Positions 41,167 through 48,799 of a stretch of 64,000 bases of DNA are shown piece after piece (position 1 is the stretch's first letter; each line of letters opens with the position of its first letter). Source of the DNA: Corynebacterium haematomassiliense. Its GTDB lineage: Bacteria; Actinomycetota; Actinomycetes; Mycobacteriales; Mycobacteriaceae. A program made the position numbers and the translations under genes. The notes under the pieces were generated by a model. The model did not search any database. It saw only the letters and a program-made list of their open reading frames with translations, and had not been told where the DNA came from. The stretch is taken from positions 186,001 through 250,000 of the forward strand of contig NZ_JACDTZ010000002.1 in the NCBI RefSeq assembly GCF_013978595.1. Direction: 5' to 3'.

Positions 41167-42361
41167 CCGCACCGACATTATCGACGCCCTCGCCGAGACC
41201 CCGGCGGAGCTCGCCGAGCTGCGCCGCCGCCGGCCCGAGGCCGTGGACAACGCGCAGCGCAGCTTCGAGGCGCTGTTCGAGCCCACCGACGACGCGCTGA
41301 TTCAGGCGCTGCCGGTTGCCACCCGCTACGCCGTCGCCGCGTTCATCGCCGGTGTTTCCGGCGCCAAGCGCGCCGCGGCGTTCTACACCGACCTGCTTGC
41401 GGACGAGGACGAGTCGCTCGTCGCCGTGGTCGACGACGCCGTGCGCGCAGGTGTGTCCGCCGGCCCCTACGCCGGCGGCGACTTCGTGACCTTCGGCGAG
41501 GGGGCTTTGGCCGCCGCGTTCGACTTCGCCCACCTGCTCACCTTCCACCCGAAGGACGCGTCCCCCGCGGCGATCGGGCACCTGCAGGAAGCGGGCTACA
41601 ACGAAAACGCGATTGTCTCGCTCGGCCAGCTCATCGCCTTTGTGGCGTTCCAGCTGCGTGTCGTGCACGGCGTGCGGGTGCTGGCGGGGAGCGGTGAGGT
41701 GCCGGAGGGCGTCGAGAAGCGAGCCGGCGTTGCGGATCCCGGTTGGGCGCCCGCCGCCGCCACCCTGCAGCCCGAGGTGGTTGCGCCCGAGACGTTTGTG
41801 GCGCACCCGCTGGGCTGGAAGCCGTGGGTGGCGCCGCTGGAAAAGGGCGAGCTGACCGACGCGCACGTCGACGCCCTGATCAAGCCCGAGCGCGCCGACA
41901 TGGAGTACTTCCGCCTGCTCGCGCGCGACCCGCAGGCGCTCAAGGCCCGCACGCTGACGGACCTGGACATCTTTTACAACACCGAAGGCGGGCTGGGCCG
42001 CGCCGAGCGCGAACTCGCCGCCACCGTGGCCTCGCGCCTCAACGGCTGCGAGTACTGCGCCTCGGTGCACCAGGGTCGTTCCAAAGAGGAAGGCGGCGAC
42101 GCGGAGGCCATTGACACGCTTCTCGACGAAGGCGTCACCGCCGACCTCTCATCCGATCTGTGGAATGCCATCCGCGACGCCGCAGTGGCGCTGACCCGCA
42201 CCCCCTACGAGTTCGGCGTGCCACACGTGGACGCGCTGCGGGCCGCTGGCCTGGACGATCTGGCGGTGCTGGACGTGGTGAACTCGTCCGCGTTCTTCAA
42301 CTGGGCGAACCGGCTCATGCTCACGCTCGGCGAGCCGGACGTGCCGAAGCGCTACCGCTAG
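41159..42361 (+). CDS. CMD/alkylhydroperoxidase-fold fusion protein
   Basis: The 400-aa protein consists of two AhpD/CMD-like domains. Only the C-terminal domain keeps the redox pair, in NGCEYCASVHQGRS; the N-terminal one (about 1-180) has no Cys pair. In other bacteria these occur as two separate proteins (Avi_7170- and Avi_7169-type) beside the same transporter; here they are fused. TTG start at 41159, six bases after AGGAG and overlapping the ATPase stop. Probably handles a peroxide or sulfenate by-product of the flavoprotein; this is inference. Confidence 0.8.
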   Translation: MSNRTDIIDALAETPAELAELRRRRPEAVDNAQRSFEALFEPTDDALIQALPVATRYAVAAFIAGVSGAKRAAAFYTDLLADEDESLVAVVDDAVRAGVSAGPYAGGDFVTFGEGALAAAFDFAHLLTFHPKDASPAAIGHLQEAGYNENAIVSLGQLIAFVAFQLRVVHGVRVLAGSGEVPEGVEKRAGVADPGWAPAAATLQPEVVAPETFVAHPLGWKPWVAPLEKGELTDAHVDALIKPERADMEYFRLLARDPQALKARTLTDLDIFYNTEGGLGRAERELAATVASRLNGCEYCASVHQGRSKEEGGDAEAIDTLLDEGVTADLSSDLWNAIRDAAVALTRTPYEFGVPHVDALRAAGLDDLAVLDVVNSSAFFNWANRLMLTLGEPDVPKRYR

Positions 42362-42374
42362 CTGGTTTTGCTGG

Positions 42375-42869
42375 CTAGCGCCAGACCAGGTCGTTGTTGC
42401 TGTTGGGGCCTGCCGGCGGTTCCGGCTGGCGCGCGTAGGTGAAGAACCAGACGAAGAAGAACGCGGCGAAGCTGATCAGGGTGCCGCGCAGGTCTCCCGC
42501 TTCACCGGCCGCGGGCAGGAACACAATCAGGCCGATAAGTAGCCACCACCCGGGCTTGCGTTCCTCGATCTCGTGTGGGGTGAGCTCGCTTTTCGGCGTG
42601 ATGATCGCCTTGGCCGGGGTGATGTTCATGCCCACGCGCGGCATGAACATCCAGCACAGCAGGTAGGCGAAGATGCCGCCGCCGAAGACCAGGCTGAGGA
42701 TGACAAACGCGATGCGCACGGCCACCGGGTCGACCTTGTAGCGCTCGCCGATGCCGACGCAGACACCGGCGATGACGGCGCGTCCGCCCTCGTCCTTCGG
42801 GATGCGGTGCGGGCGCGTGTCCCACATGTGTTGAAGCGAGTTTGAAGATCCTTGAGCCATGTGCGCCAT
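42375..42869 (-). CDS. Orphan PspC-domain membrane protein, paralogue of EsrI N-terminus
   Basis: The 164-aa protein closely follows the first 150 residues of EsrI: MWDTRPHRIPKDEGGRAVIAG against MWDTRPPRIPENQGGKAVIGG, then FGGGIFAYLLCWMFMPR and ITPKSELTPHEIEERKPGWWLL. It lacks the external domain and stops after a YARQPEPPAG tail. There is no partner kinase nearby. It may modulate EsrS or sense independently. ATG start with GGAG 9 bases upstream. Confidence 0.85.
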   Translation of the reverse strand: MAHMAQGSSNSLQHMWDTRPHRIPKDEGGRAVIAGVCVGIGERYKVDPVAVRIAFVILSLVFGGGIFAYLLCWMFMPRVGMNITPAKAIITPKSELTPHEIEERKPGWWLLIGLIVFLPAAGEAGDLRGTLISFAAFFFVWFFTYARQPEPPAGPNSNNDLVWR

Positions 42870-43053
42870 TATCCGTATCTCCGCCGGACTTCGCAGCCGG
42901 GGTTTTGGTGCGGCGGGGCTGGGGCGGGGCTGTCTTGCTGTGGCGATTGCGCCGTGCCACCCACAGACCCCCAGTGACAGACCCCGAGTATGCGCCGATT
43001 TCGGCTTTAATAGGGCTTTGCTACTAGGGGTCTGTGCGAAGGTGCTCCTGCGG

Positions 43054-43142
43054 AGCTCGAAAGCTACTAGAAAGCTACTCGAAAGGGAATGTTTCTAGGT
43101 TGAGCTGCGAAAACTCGTCTACTAGAAAGCCTTTCGAGTAGA
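43054..43142 (+). repeat. 89-bp direct repeat, copy 1
   Basis: Identical base for base to 43271-43359. Each copy holds CTACTAGAAAG, CTACTCGAAAG and again CTACTAGAAAG, then CCTTTCGAGTAG in inverted orientation. The 505-bp gap 42870-43374 also has a 10-bp inverted pair (CACAGACCCC at 42962, GGGGTCTGTG at 43027) and no complete gene. Confidence 0.97.
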
Positions 43143-43146
43143 CGCG

Positions 43147-43272
43147 GGTATTTCGAACCCCCCTGCCCGCCGCGCGTTGAAAGCGCTGCGGGAGGAGGGC
43201 CTTATTCAATGGCGCGGTAAAGGGCCGCGGGACCCTCGGGTGGTATGGCTTTTGAAGGGGCCTTTGCAGTAG
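43147..43272 (+). pseudogene. Remnant of winged-helix protein C-terminus
   Basis: Between the two 89-bp repeats an open frame reads GISNPPARRALKALREEG, LIQWRGKGPRDPRVVWLL and stops at 43270-43272, on the edge of repeat copy 2. The pattern (helix-turn-helix then a short wing with PRDPR) is that of C-terminal winged helices of AlbA_2/ATP-binding regulators or Fic-type proteins. The frame is closed upstream by a stop inside copy 1, so only the tail survives. Confidence 0.55.
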
Positions 43273-43359
43273 CTCGAAAGCTACTAGAAAGCTACTCGAA
43301 AGGGAATGTTTCTAGGTTGAGCTGCGAAAACTCGTCTACTAGAAAGCCTTTCGAGTAGA
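43271..43359 (+). repeat. 89-bp direct repeat, copy 2
   Basis: Exact copy of 43054-43142, 128 bp downstream of it. Another CCTTTCGAGTAG follows at 43361-43372, so the array extends a little further on this side. Confidence 0.97.
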
Positions 43360-43374
43360 TCCTTTCGAGTAGCT

Positions 43375-43791
43375 CTATGCGTACGCGAGGCGCCGCGACC
43401 CGTCCACATGCGGGTACAACACCCACGCCGCCGCGGCCGCCAGCACACCCGCAACCCACGCGCCCACCGCGGGCCAACCGGCCAGCGGCGCGAGCATGAG
43501 CAGCAGCCACCACAGCATCAGGGGGAGCACCATGCCTATCGACGGCACCCTGGCCACGTTCTTCTCCTCCGCAAACGCGCGGAGCTGTTTGCGGTAGGGG
43601 TGCAGCAGCGTGACGGCGACGGCGGCAACGACGCACAGGATCGCCACGGCCGCTTTTACCCCCAGCGGCGCCTGCGAGACCATCACGCCGACGGATGCGC
43701 CCACGCCGATAGAGCCCAGTGCTCGTACGACGGTCGGGGTGGGGATCGGCGTGACGCGGTTGCGGACCTCTGCTGCGCTGATCGGGATCAT
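43375..43791 (-). CDS. Small multi-spanning membrane protein
   Basis: The 138-aa hypothetical protein has about four membrane helices: residues 22-42, 46-64, 86-106 and 108-126. I recognise no family. It diverges from imuA and ends in the repeat-rich spacer. A motif copy places an ATA codon (PSIGM). There is no clear ribosome binding site. Confidence 0.6.
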   Translation of the reverse strand: MIPISAAEVRNRVTPIPTPTVVRALGSIGVGASVGVMVSQAPLGVKAAVAILCVVAAVAVTLLHPYRKQLRAFAEEKNVARVPSIGMVLPLMLWWLLLMLAPLAGWPAVGAWVAGVLAAAAAWVLYPHVDGSRRLAYA

Positions 43792-43852
43792 GCTGGGCAG
43801 CTTAACCGGTCAGCTTCGTGGCGCGACTCTTTGCTTGCGCGGGACAATATAT

Positions 43853-43868
43853 ACGCAAACATGTTCGA
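43853..43868. promoter_or_regulatory. LexA (SOS) box upstream of imuA-imuB
   Basis: ACGCAAACATGTTCGA matches the C. glutamicum LexA consensus TCGAAMANNTGTTCGA at all but two positions, with the right half perfect. TATATA at 43848 just upstream is a likely -10, so LexA would cover the transcription start. Distance to the imuA GTG is 45 bases. Confidence 0.8.
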
Positions 43869-43913
43869 CCAGGAGCGTTGCCCGTGTCGGCCCCGGGGTG
43901 CATACTGTCTGGC

Positions 43914-44657
43914 GTGAGTGGAACACCTATTCGAGCTGCGTCGGCAGCGGCGGCAAACCTGGCGGTTGTGGATGAACCGCCAGGTCAGCCCTCGCGCGCC
44001 GACCAGATCGCCGAGCTGCGCGCCCGTATGGCCGCTATCGGCGGGGAGGTTCCGCAACAGGTCGTTGAGGATGCGGAGACCCTTGCGGTGGCGGGCGGGC
44101 TTTCGCTCGTGCTGCCGAACGGGGGCCTGCCGCGCCGGGCGGTCACGCACGTCAGCGACACCCCGGCGCTGATCGTGGAGCTGATCAGCCAGGTGGTTCA
44201 GGCCGGCGGGCGCGCAGGTGTGGTGGGCTGGCCGGAACTGTCCTACGCCGGCATCGGTACAGGCGACGACGCAGACGCGATGGAGCGTGTGGTGGCGGTG
44301 CCGGACGCGGGCCTCGACGACTTGAGCGTCGCGGGCGTGCTCGCCGAGGGCCTCGACCTGGTGGTGCTGCGCACCCGCAGCCCGTTCCAGCTCACCCCGG
44401 TGCGCGCACGCCCGCTGTTGGCCAGGATCCGCAAAGGCCAGGCAGCGCTGGTGTGCGTGAACGTGGAAGTGCCCTCGCCGGCGCTGACCGTCACGGGCCA
44501 GCTCGCGCAGTTCCACGGCATCGGCCGGGGTACAGGCCGCATCACCGGCATCGATTTCGACGTCCGCGCGCAGGCCAAGGGCTACCGTCCGGCGAGTGCG
44601 CGGGTGACGCTGGGCACCGGAGGCGTCGAGAAGCGAAGGCTCCGGGCCGTCACATGA
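43914..44657 (+). CDS. imuA: ImuA-like mutasome accessory protein
   Basis: The 247-aa protein has a RecA-like fold without a typical P-loop, equivalent to mycobacterial ImuA' (Rv3395c). Conserved GGLPRRAVTHVSDTP, GRAGVVGWPELSYAGIG and LDLVVLRTR are visible. It supports translesion mutagenesis by ImuB and DnaE2. The GTG at 43914 has no ribosome binding site; TACTGT at 43903 could give a leaderless message. The stop overlaps imuB (ATGA). The SOS box lies upstream. Confidence 0.8.
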   Translation: MSGTPIRAASAAAANLAVVDEPPGQPSRADQIAELRARMAAIGGEVPQQVVEDAETLAVAGGLSLVLPNGGLPRRAVTHVSDTPALIVELISQVVQAGGRAGVVGWPELSYAGIGTGDDADAMERVVAVPDAGLDDLSVAGVLAEGLDLVVLRTRSPFQLTPVRARPLLARIRKGQAALVCVNVEVPSPALTVTGQLAQFHGIGRGTGRITGIDFDVRAQAKGYRPASARVTLGTGGVEKRRLRAVT

Positions 44658-46207
44658 GGGCCGCGGCGCTGTGGTTCCCGGACTGGCCGGTGCAGGCCGC
44701 GCGGCTGGAATCGGGCGATGAGCTGGCAGAACCGATCGCGATCGCAGCGCAGCACCGGATAAAGGTGTGCTCGCACGCCGCACGCCAGCTGGGTATCCGC
44801 CGCGGGATGCGGGTGCGCAACGCCCAGGCGGTCGCGCCCGAGCTGACGGTGATAGAGGACAACCCGGACCGTGACGGGCGCATGTTCGCCTCGCTGGCCG
44901 CCAGCTTCGACGAGGTCGCCGCCAGTGTGGAGGTCTTACGCCCCGGGCTCGTGGTGGTGGATGTGGACGCCGCGGGCCGCTTTCACGGGTCCGAGGACAA
45001 AGCGCTCGAGATGCTTATCGACGCTGCCTCGCGCCGCGGCATCGACACCCAGGCAGGCGCCGCCGACGAGATCGCCACCGCGCTCATCGCCGCGCGCGTC
45101 TCCCAGGTGGTCCCACCCGGTGGCTCGGCCGAATTCCTGGCCGCGCAGCCGCTGGGCGTGCTGATGGCGGAAGAGTCGCTCGCCGCGGACATGGACACCG
45201 TCAAAGCGCTCGGCCAGCTGGGCATTTCCACCCTCGGGGAGCTGGCGAAACTGCCGCCGAACGCGGTGACCACCCGCTTCGGTACCAAAGGCATGCGCAT
45301 CCACCGCATCGCCTCCGCCGCGCCGGACCGCCGCGTCGCCCCGGAGCTGCCGGTGGAGGACCTCGCTGTGGCGATCACGCCCGAGGACCCGATCGAGCGC
45401 GTGGACGCAGCCGCGTTCGCCGCCCGCGCCCTTGCCGCCAGCCTGCACGAACGGCTCAAAGACACCGGGCGAAACTGCCTGCGCCTGAAAGTTGTCGCCG
45501 AGCTCCACGACGGCACCCGCGTCGAACGCGTCTGGCGCACCCGCGAACCACTCACCGAAGCCGCCACCGCGGACCGCGTGCGCTGGCAACTCGACGGCTG
45601 GCTGACCAACGGCGGCTCCGGCGCAATCACCAGCCTCATCCTCGAGCCGCTCGAATTCGCCCCGCCGGAACCAGTGGGGGAGCTGTGGTCCGACGGCGCC
45701 TCCACCGATACCGCGCGCCGGGTGGTCGAGCGGGTCCAATCCCAACTCGGCATCGACGCCGTACTCCAACCGCGCCTTGTCGGCGGGCGCGGGGTGGCCG
45801 AGCGCGTGGCGATGGTGCCGTTCGGGGAGGAACCGGAGGACGTCGATAGGCAATCGTGGCCCGGGGCGATCCCAAAACCCCTGCCCGCGCGCCTCGGTGG
45901 CGGCATCGACCACCCGGCCTCGCGCATCATGCTTATCGACGCCTCCGGTGCCCCCGTCATCGTCACCGCCGAAGCGATGCTGAGCAGCGAACCGTACGGG
46001 CTGGCCTGGGGCGAGAAGCGCTATCTGGTCACCGGGTGGGCGGGCCCGTGGCCCGTGGACGCGGACTGGTGGACGCAAACCGAGCTGCCCGCAGGCCGCG
46101 TCGCGCGCATGCAGGTCGTGGGCCGCGAAGGCGGAGAAGAAGGTGCCGTGACCGGCTGGCTTTTGGTGTGGAGTCGGCGCAGCTGGCGCGTCGAGGCTGT
46201 GTATTAG
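44654..46207 (+). CDS. imuB: ImuB, Y-family polymerase-like mutasome protein
   Basis: The 517-aa protein has a Y-family polymerase fold (palm start LWFPDWPVQAARLE, VVVDVDAAGRFHG, then the helix-hairpin region LGQLGISTLGELAKLPP) without the full acidic triad, as in ImuB, which acts as scaffold between the beta clamp and DnaE2. Two motif copies encode MLIDA (45014, 45932) and one DVDRQ with a rare AGG codon (45841), three within 1 kb. It ends head-on with the AMIN lipoprotein gene with no gap. Confidence 0.9.
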   Translation: MRAAALWFPDWPVQAARLESGDELAEPIAIAAQHRIKVCSHAARQLGIRRGMRVRNAQAVAPELTVIEDNPDRDGRMFASLAASFDEVAASVEVLRPGLVVVDVDAAGRFHGSEDKALEMLIDAASRRGIDTQAGAADEIATALIAARVSQVVPPGGSAEFLAAQPLGVLMAEESLAADMDTVKALGQLGISTLGELAKLPPNAVTTRFGTKGMRIHRIASAAPDRRVAPELPVEDLAVAITPEDPIERVDAAAFAARALAASLHERLKDTGRNCLRLKVVAELHDGTRVERVWRTREPLTEAATADRVRWQLDGWLTNGGSGAITSLILEPLEFAPPEPVGELWSDGASTDTARRVVERVQSQLGIDAVLQPRLVGGRGVAERVAMVPFGEEPEDVDRQSWPGAIPKPLPARLGGGIDHPASRIMLIDASGAPVIVTAEAMLSSEPYGLAWGEKRYLVTGWAGPWPVDADWWTQTELPAGRVARMQVVGREGGEEGAVTGWLLVWSRRSWRVEAVY

Positions 46208-46795
46208 CTACTTCTGGACGATGTCCACAACAACGCGCTTCGGGTTCTCCAGCACCTGCACCGAGTACGGCAGCTCAGAGCGCAGGCCCACCACGATCTG
46301 GCTGCGGCCCTCGTACGTGCCGGCGCTGATCACGTCGATGACGTTGCCGGTGTCGCCCGCCATGGTGACCGGGACGTTGTTGTCTTTGCCCAGCTCAAAG
46401 GGGTAGACGGTGCCGTCGACGTTGATGTTGAGGAAGAAGTTGCCCGCCACCTGCAGTGGCTGGCCGACCGTCTCCTGCATCGGGGTGGAGGTGTAGTCCA
46501 CGAACCAGCCCGGGTTGCCGTCGCCCTCCAGGTCCACCACCACGCGGTCGAAGCCCTCGTGCGCGCCGACACGCACGCCGACCACGGCCAGGCGCGACGG
46601 CACCGAGGGGCGCTGCGTCTTCGGCGCCGGGTCGGCCGTGCCCAGCGGCTGCGCCTGCGTAGTGGGGGAGGAAATGCTGCCCATCAGGGTATTTCCGGCA
46701 CCGTCGCTGACGGCCCCGCAGGCGCCGCACGCGGCAGCGACCGCCACGCACGCGCCCGCGAACGCCGCGCGGGAAAGACCGGAAATTTTAAACAC
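46208..46795 (-). CDS. Exported AMIN-like domain lipoprotein
   Basis: The 195-aa protein has a signal peptide with a lipobox-like AVAAAC23 (a second Cys at 26), a Pro/Thr-rich linker, then a beta domain from about residue 68: LAVVGVRVGAHEGFDRVVVD, FFLNINVDGTVYPF and a C-terminal RVVVDIVQK. This is the AMIN-like pattern associated with envelope or peptidoglycan localisation. Function unproven. Confidence 0.78.
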   Translation of the reverse strand: MFKISGLSRAAFAGACVAVAAACGACGAVSDGAGNTLMGSISSPTTQAQPLGTADPAPKTQRPSVPSRLAVVGVRVGAHEGFDRVVVDLEGDGNPGWFVDYTSTPMQETVGQPLQVAGNFFLNINVDGTVYPFELGKDNNVPVTMAGDTGNVIDVISAGTYEGRSQIVVGLRSELPYSVQVLENPKRVVVDIVQK

Positions 46796-46936
46796 CCAGT
46801 CACCGTAGCCAGCGGACAGGTGAGATCAAAAAGGAAAAGAGCGAAATCGCAAAAGGTTATACAACCGTTATAACTTGGTGTGGTGTCTAAGAGGTGGTCT
46901 CGGAGGCAATTTTGCTCTCTTGGCTATGGTGGGGAC

Positions 46937-47815
46937 ATGCAACAACTGCCCTGCTCTGACGTAGAGGTTGAACCGCTGCCGGGGACCGCCAAGCCCGGCT
47001 CGGTGTACGTGCTTTTCGAGTGGCCGGAAGCCTGGCCCCGCGACGTCATGGGCGACGCCGCCCTCGGCGAAGAACTCACCGCCAAGCTCAAGCCGCTGCT
47101 CGAGGCACATAACGCGACGCTGCTGCTGATCCGCCACCCAACGCGCGAGGGGCGCAATATCAGCGACCACCACCTGTACCTCGTCTTCGCCGACGAGGCA
47201 GTCACCGAGGTCAAGCACATCGATGGCCCCGACGAGCTGCTGGATCTGGACCTCTCCGGCCCGGGCCGCAACGGCGCGGAGCGCCGCGAGCGCCCGCTGC
47301 TGCTCATTTGCACCCACGCCAAGCGCGACCGCTGCTGCGCGGTAAAGGGCCGCCCCATGGTCAACGAGCTGCACGCGCGCCACCCGTTCGGCCCCGGCAA
47401 CGACGTGGTGTGGGAGACCTCCCACATCAAGGGCCACCGCTTCGCGCCGACAATGCTGCTCATGCCGTGGGCCTACAGCTTCGGCCGCATGAACGTCGAG
47501 GCCACCGACGCCATGCTTACCGACGCATCCGAAGGCCTCTACTTCGTCCCAGGCAACCGCGGCCGCGGCACCCTCGGCCCCGTCGAGCAGGTCGCCGAGC
47601 TCGCCGTCGCCGCCGAGGTGCCCGGCGCACGCTACGGCCAGTTCGATGTCGCTGCGTCTGATGACGGCTCCGCTCTGGTCACCGACACCGCGTCCGGCCA
47701 GGTGTACGAGGTGCAGCTGGAGCAGCGTCCGGTGTCCGGTGTGGTCGACTCGTGCGGGAAGGCGCCGAAGGAGAGTACGGCCTGGGTCGCAGCGTCGGTG
47801 ACCCTGCGGGGTTAG
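46937..47815 (+). CDS. Sucrase/ferredoxin-like family protein
   Basis: The 292-aa Suc_Fer-like protein has a thioredoxin-fold ferredoxin type. Visible marks are LLLICTHAKRDRCCAVKGRP and VWETSHIKGHRFAPTMLL, the Cys/His ligand set of a [2Fe-2S] cluster, and YFVPGNRGRGTLGPVEQVAELA after it. Role probably in electron transfer. Start is the ATG at 46937 (GGTGGGG upstream). The spacer ahead carries GTTATAC-AACC-GTTATAAC (46857-46874), AT-rich and a likely promoter/operator. Confidence 0.8.
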   Translation: MQQLPCSDVEVEPLPGTAKPGSVYVLFEWPEAWPRDVMGDAALGEELTAKLKPLLEAHNATLLLIRHPTREGRNISDHHLYLVFADEAVTEVKHIDGPDELLDLDLSGPGRNGAERRERPLLLICTHAKRDRCCAVKGRPMVNELHARHPFGPGNDVVWETSHIKGHRFAPTMLLMPWAYSFGRMNVEATDAMLTDASEGLYFVPGNRGRGTLGPVEQVAELAVAAEVPGARYGQFDVAASDDGSALVTDTASGQVYEVQLEQRPVSGVVDSCGKAPKESTAWVAASVTLRG

Positions 47816-47875
47816 CTTCCTGCTTCCCGCGCCGCCACAGATCAGGTTTCGGGGGTGTCCTGGGCTGGTGCTGCG

Positions 47876-48006
47876 GATCGTCTAGCAGCGTCGCCACCCT
47901 GCTAGACGATCAGGCCGATACCGACAAACATGTTCATCATCACCTGGGAAAACTTGTCCGCGTTTGTCGGACCGTCTAGCAGTGTTCTCCCGGCTGCTAG
48001 ACGATC
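47876..48006. repeat. Two near-identical long hairpins (REP-like)
   Basis: Hairpin 1: GATCGTCTAGCAG (47876-47888), a 10-base loop, and its exact complement at 47899-47911. Hairpin 2: CGTCTAGCAG (47973-47982), an 11-base loop, CTGCTAGACGATC (47994-48006). The arms are the same sequence. They lie between a + gene and a - gene that converge. There is no T-run, so simple terminator function is doubtful. CTAG, normally rare, occurs four times. Confidence 0.85.
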
Positions 48007-48017
48007 TGTGAGGGGCG

Positions 48018-48788
48018 CTACATGTACTCGCCCAGGACCTCCGACACGGAGCCGATGACGCGGTCTGTGGCGGCGCGCACCTCGGCGGGCGAGTGGTGGA
48101 AGCTGTGGGAGGTATCTGCGATGGCGTGCATGGGCAGGTCGTTCCAGGAATCGCCGAATGTGTAGAGCTGGAGGGATTCGCGGGGGAGGCGGAGCTCGTC
48201 GAGAAGCTGCAGGATGCCTGAGCCCTTGGAACGGCCGGGGGCCATGAGATCGATGTAGTCCTGGTTCTGCGCGACTGCGACCTCGCCGAGCGCGGACGCC
48301 CAGTCGACGACCTCCGCACGCAGGTCCGCGTTACCCGGCACCCAGATGGGCACGAGAACAAAGCGGTGGTCGGGGATGTCCGTGGGAGTCATCTGCTGGA
48401 AATTTGCGGTGGCTGAGTTGGTGATGCCAGTGTTGTCGACAAACACCCCGTCGACGTGGCCCAGGGTGGTGCCGAAGATGGCCAGGCCGTCGCGGGAACC
48501 GAAGGTGTCCAGAGTCGCCCGCAGTACGTCCCTTGAGACCTCGTGGCCGAAGATGAGCTGGCGGTTCGCCCCGTCCGTGGCGGCGCCGCCGTTGGACAGC
48601 ACCTGGTAGTCGAACGCGAGCCCGCTGCCGCGCATCCCGTAAGCGAGGGCGGTGCGGGAGCGGCCGGTGGCAGAAATGGCGAGATGCCCGGCTTTACGCC
48701 AGGCATCTATCGCGGAGATGTCCTCCTCGTGGAAACCGTGGGGAGGGTGGTGGAGAGTGCCATCGAAGTCGAACGCCGCAACCTTCAT
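48018..48788 (-). CDS. HAD-superfamily (Cof-type) phosphatase
   Basis: The 256-aa HAD class IIB hydrolase has nucleophile motif FDFDGTL (D10/D12 region), motif II ISATGRS, motif III Lys in RSKGSG and motif IV FGDSWNDLPM. It probably dephosphorylates a sugar or cofactor phosphate. The ATG at 48788 is used rather than a TTG three codons upstream. It lies 11 bases after metI on the same strand and may be read through from the met operon. Confidence 0.87.
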   Translation of the reverse strand: MKVAAFDFDGTLHHPPHGFHEEDISAIDAWRKAGHLAISATGRSRTALAYGMRGSGLAFDYQVLSNGGAATDGANRQLIFGHEVSRDVLRATLDTFGSRDGLAIFGTTLGHVDGVFVDNTGITNSATANFQQMTPTDIPDHRFVLVPIWVPGNADLRAEVVDWASALGEVAVAQNQDYIDLMAPGRSKGSGILQLLDELRLPRESLQLYTFGDSWNDLPMHAIADTSHSFHHSPAEVRAATDRVIGSVSEVLGEYM

Positions 48789-48799
48789 GGCACCCAAAC

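Noticed and set aside
47925..47940. LexA-like ACAAACATGTTCA between the twin hairpins
   Set aside because: Only 8 of 14 defined consensus positions match and no promoter or SOS gene follows.
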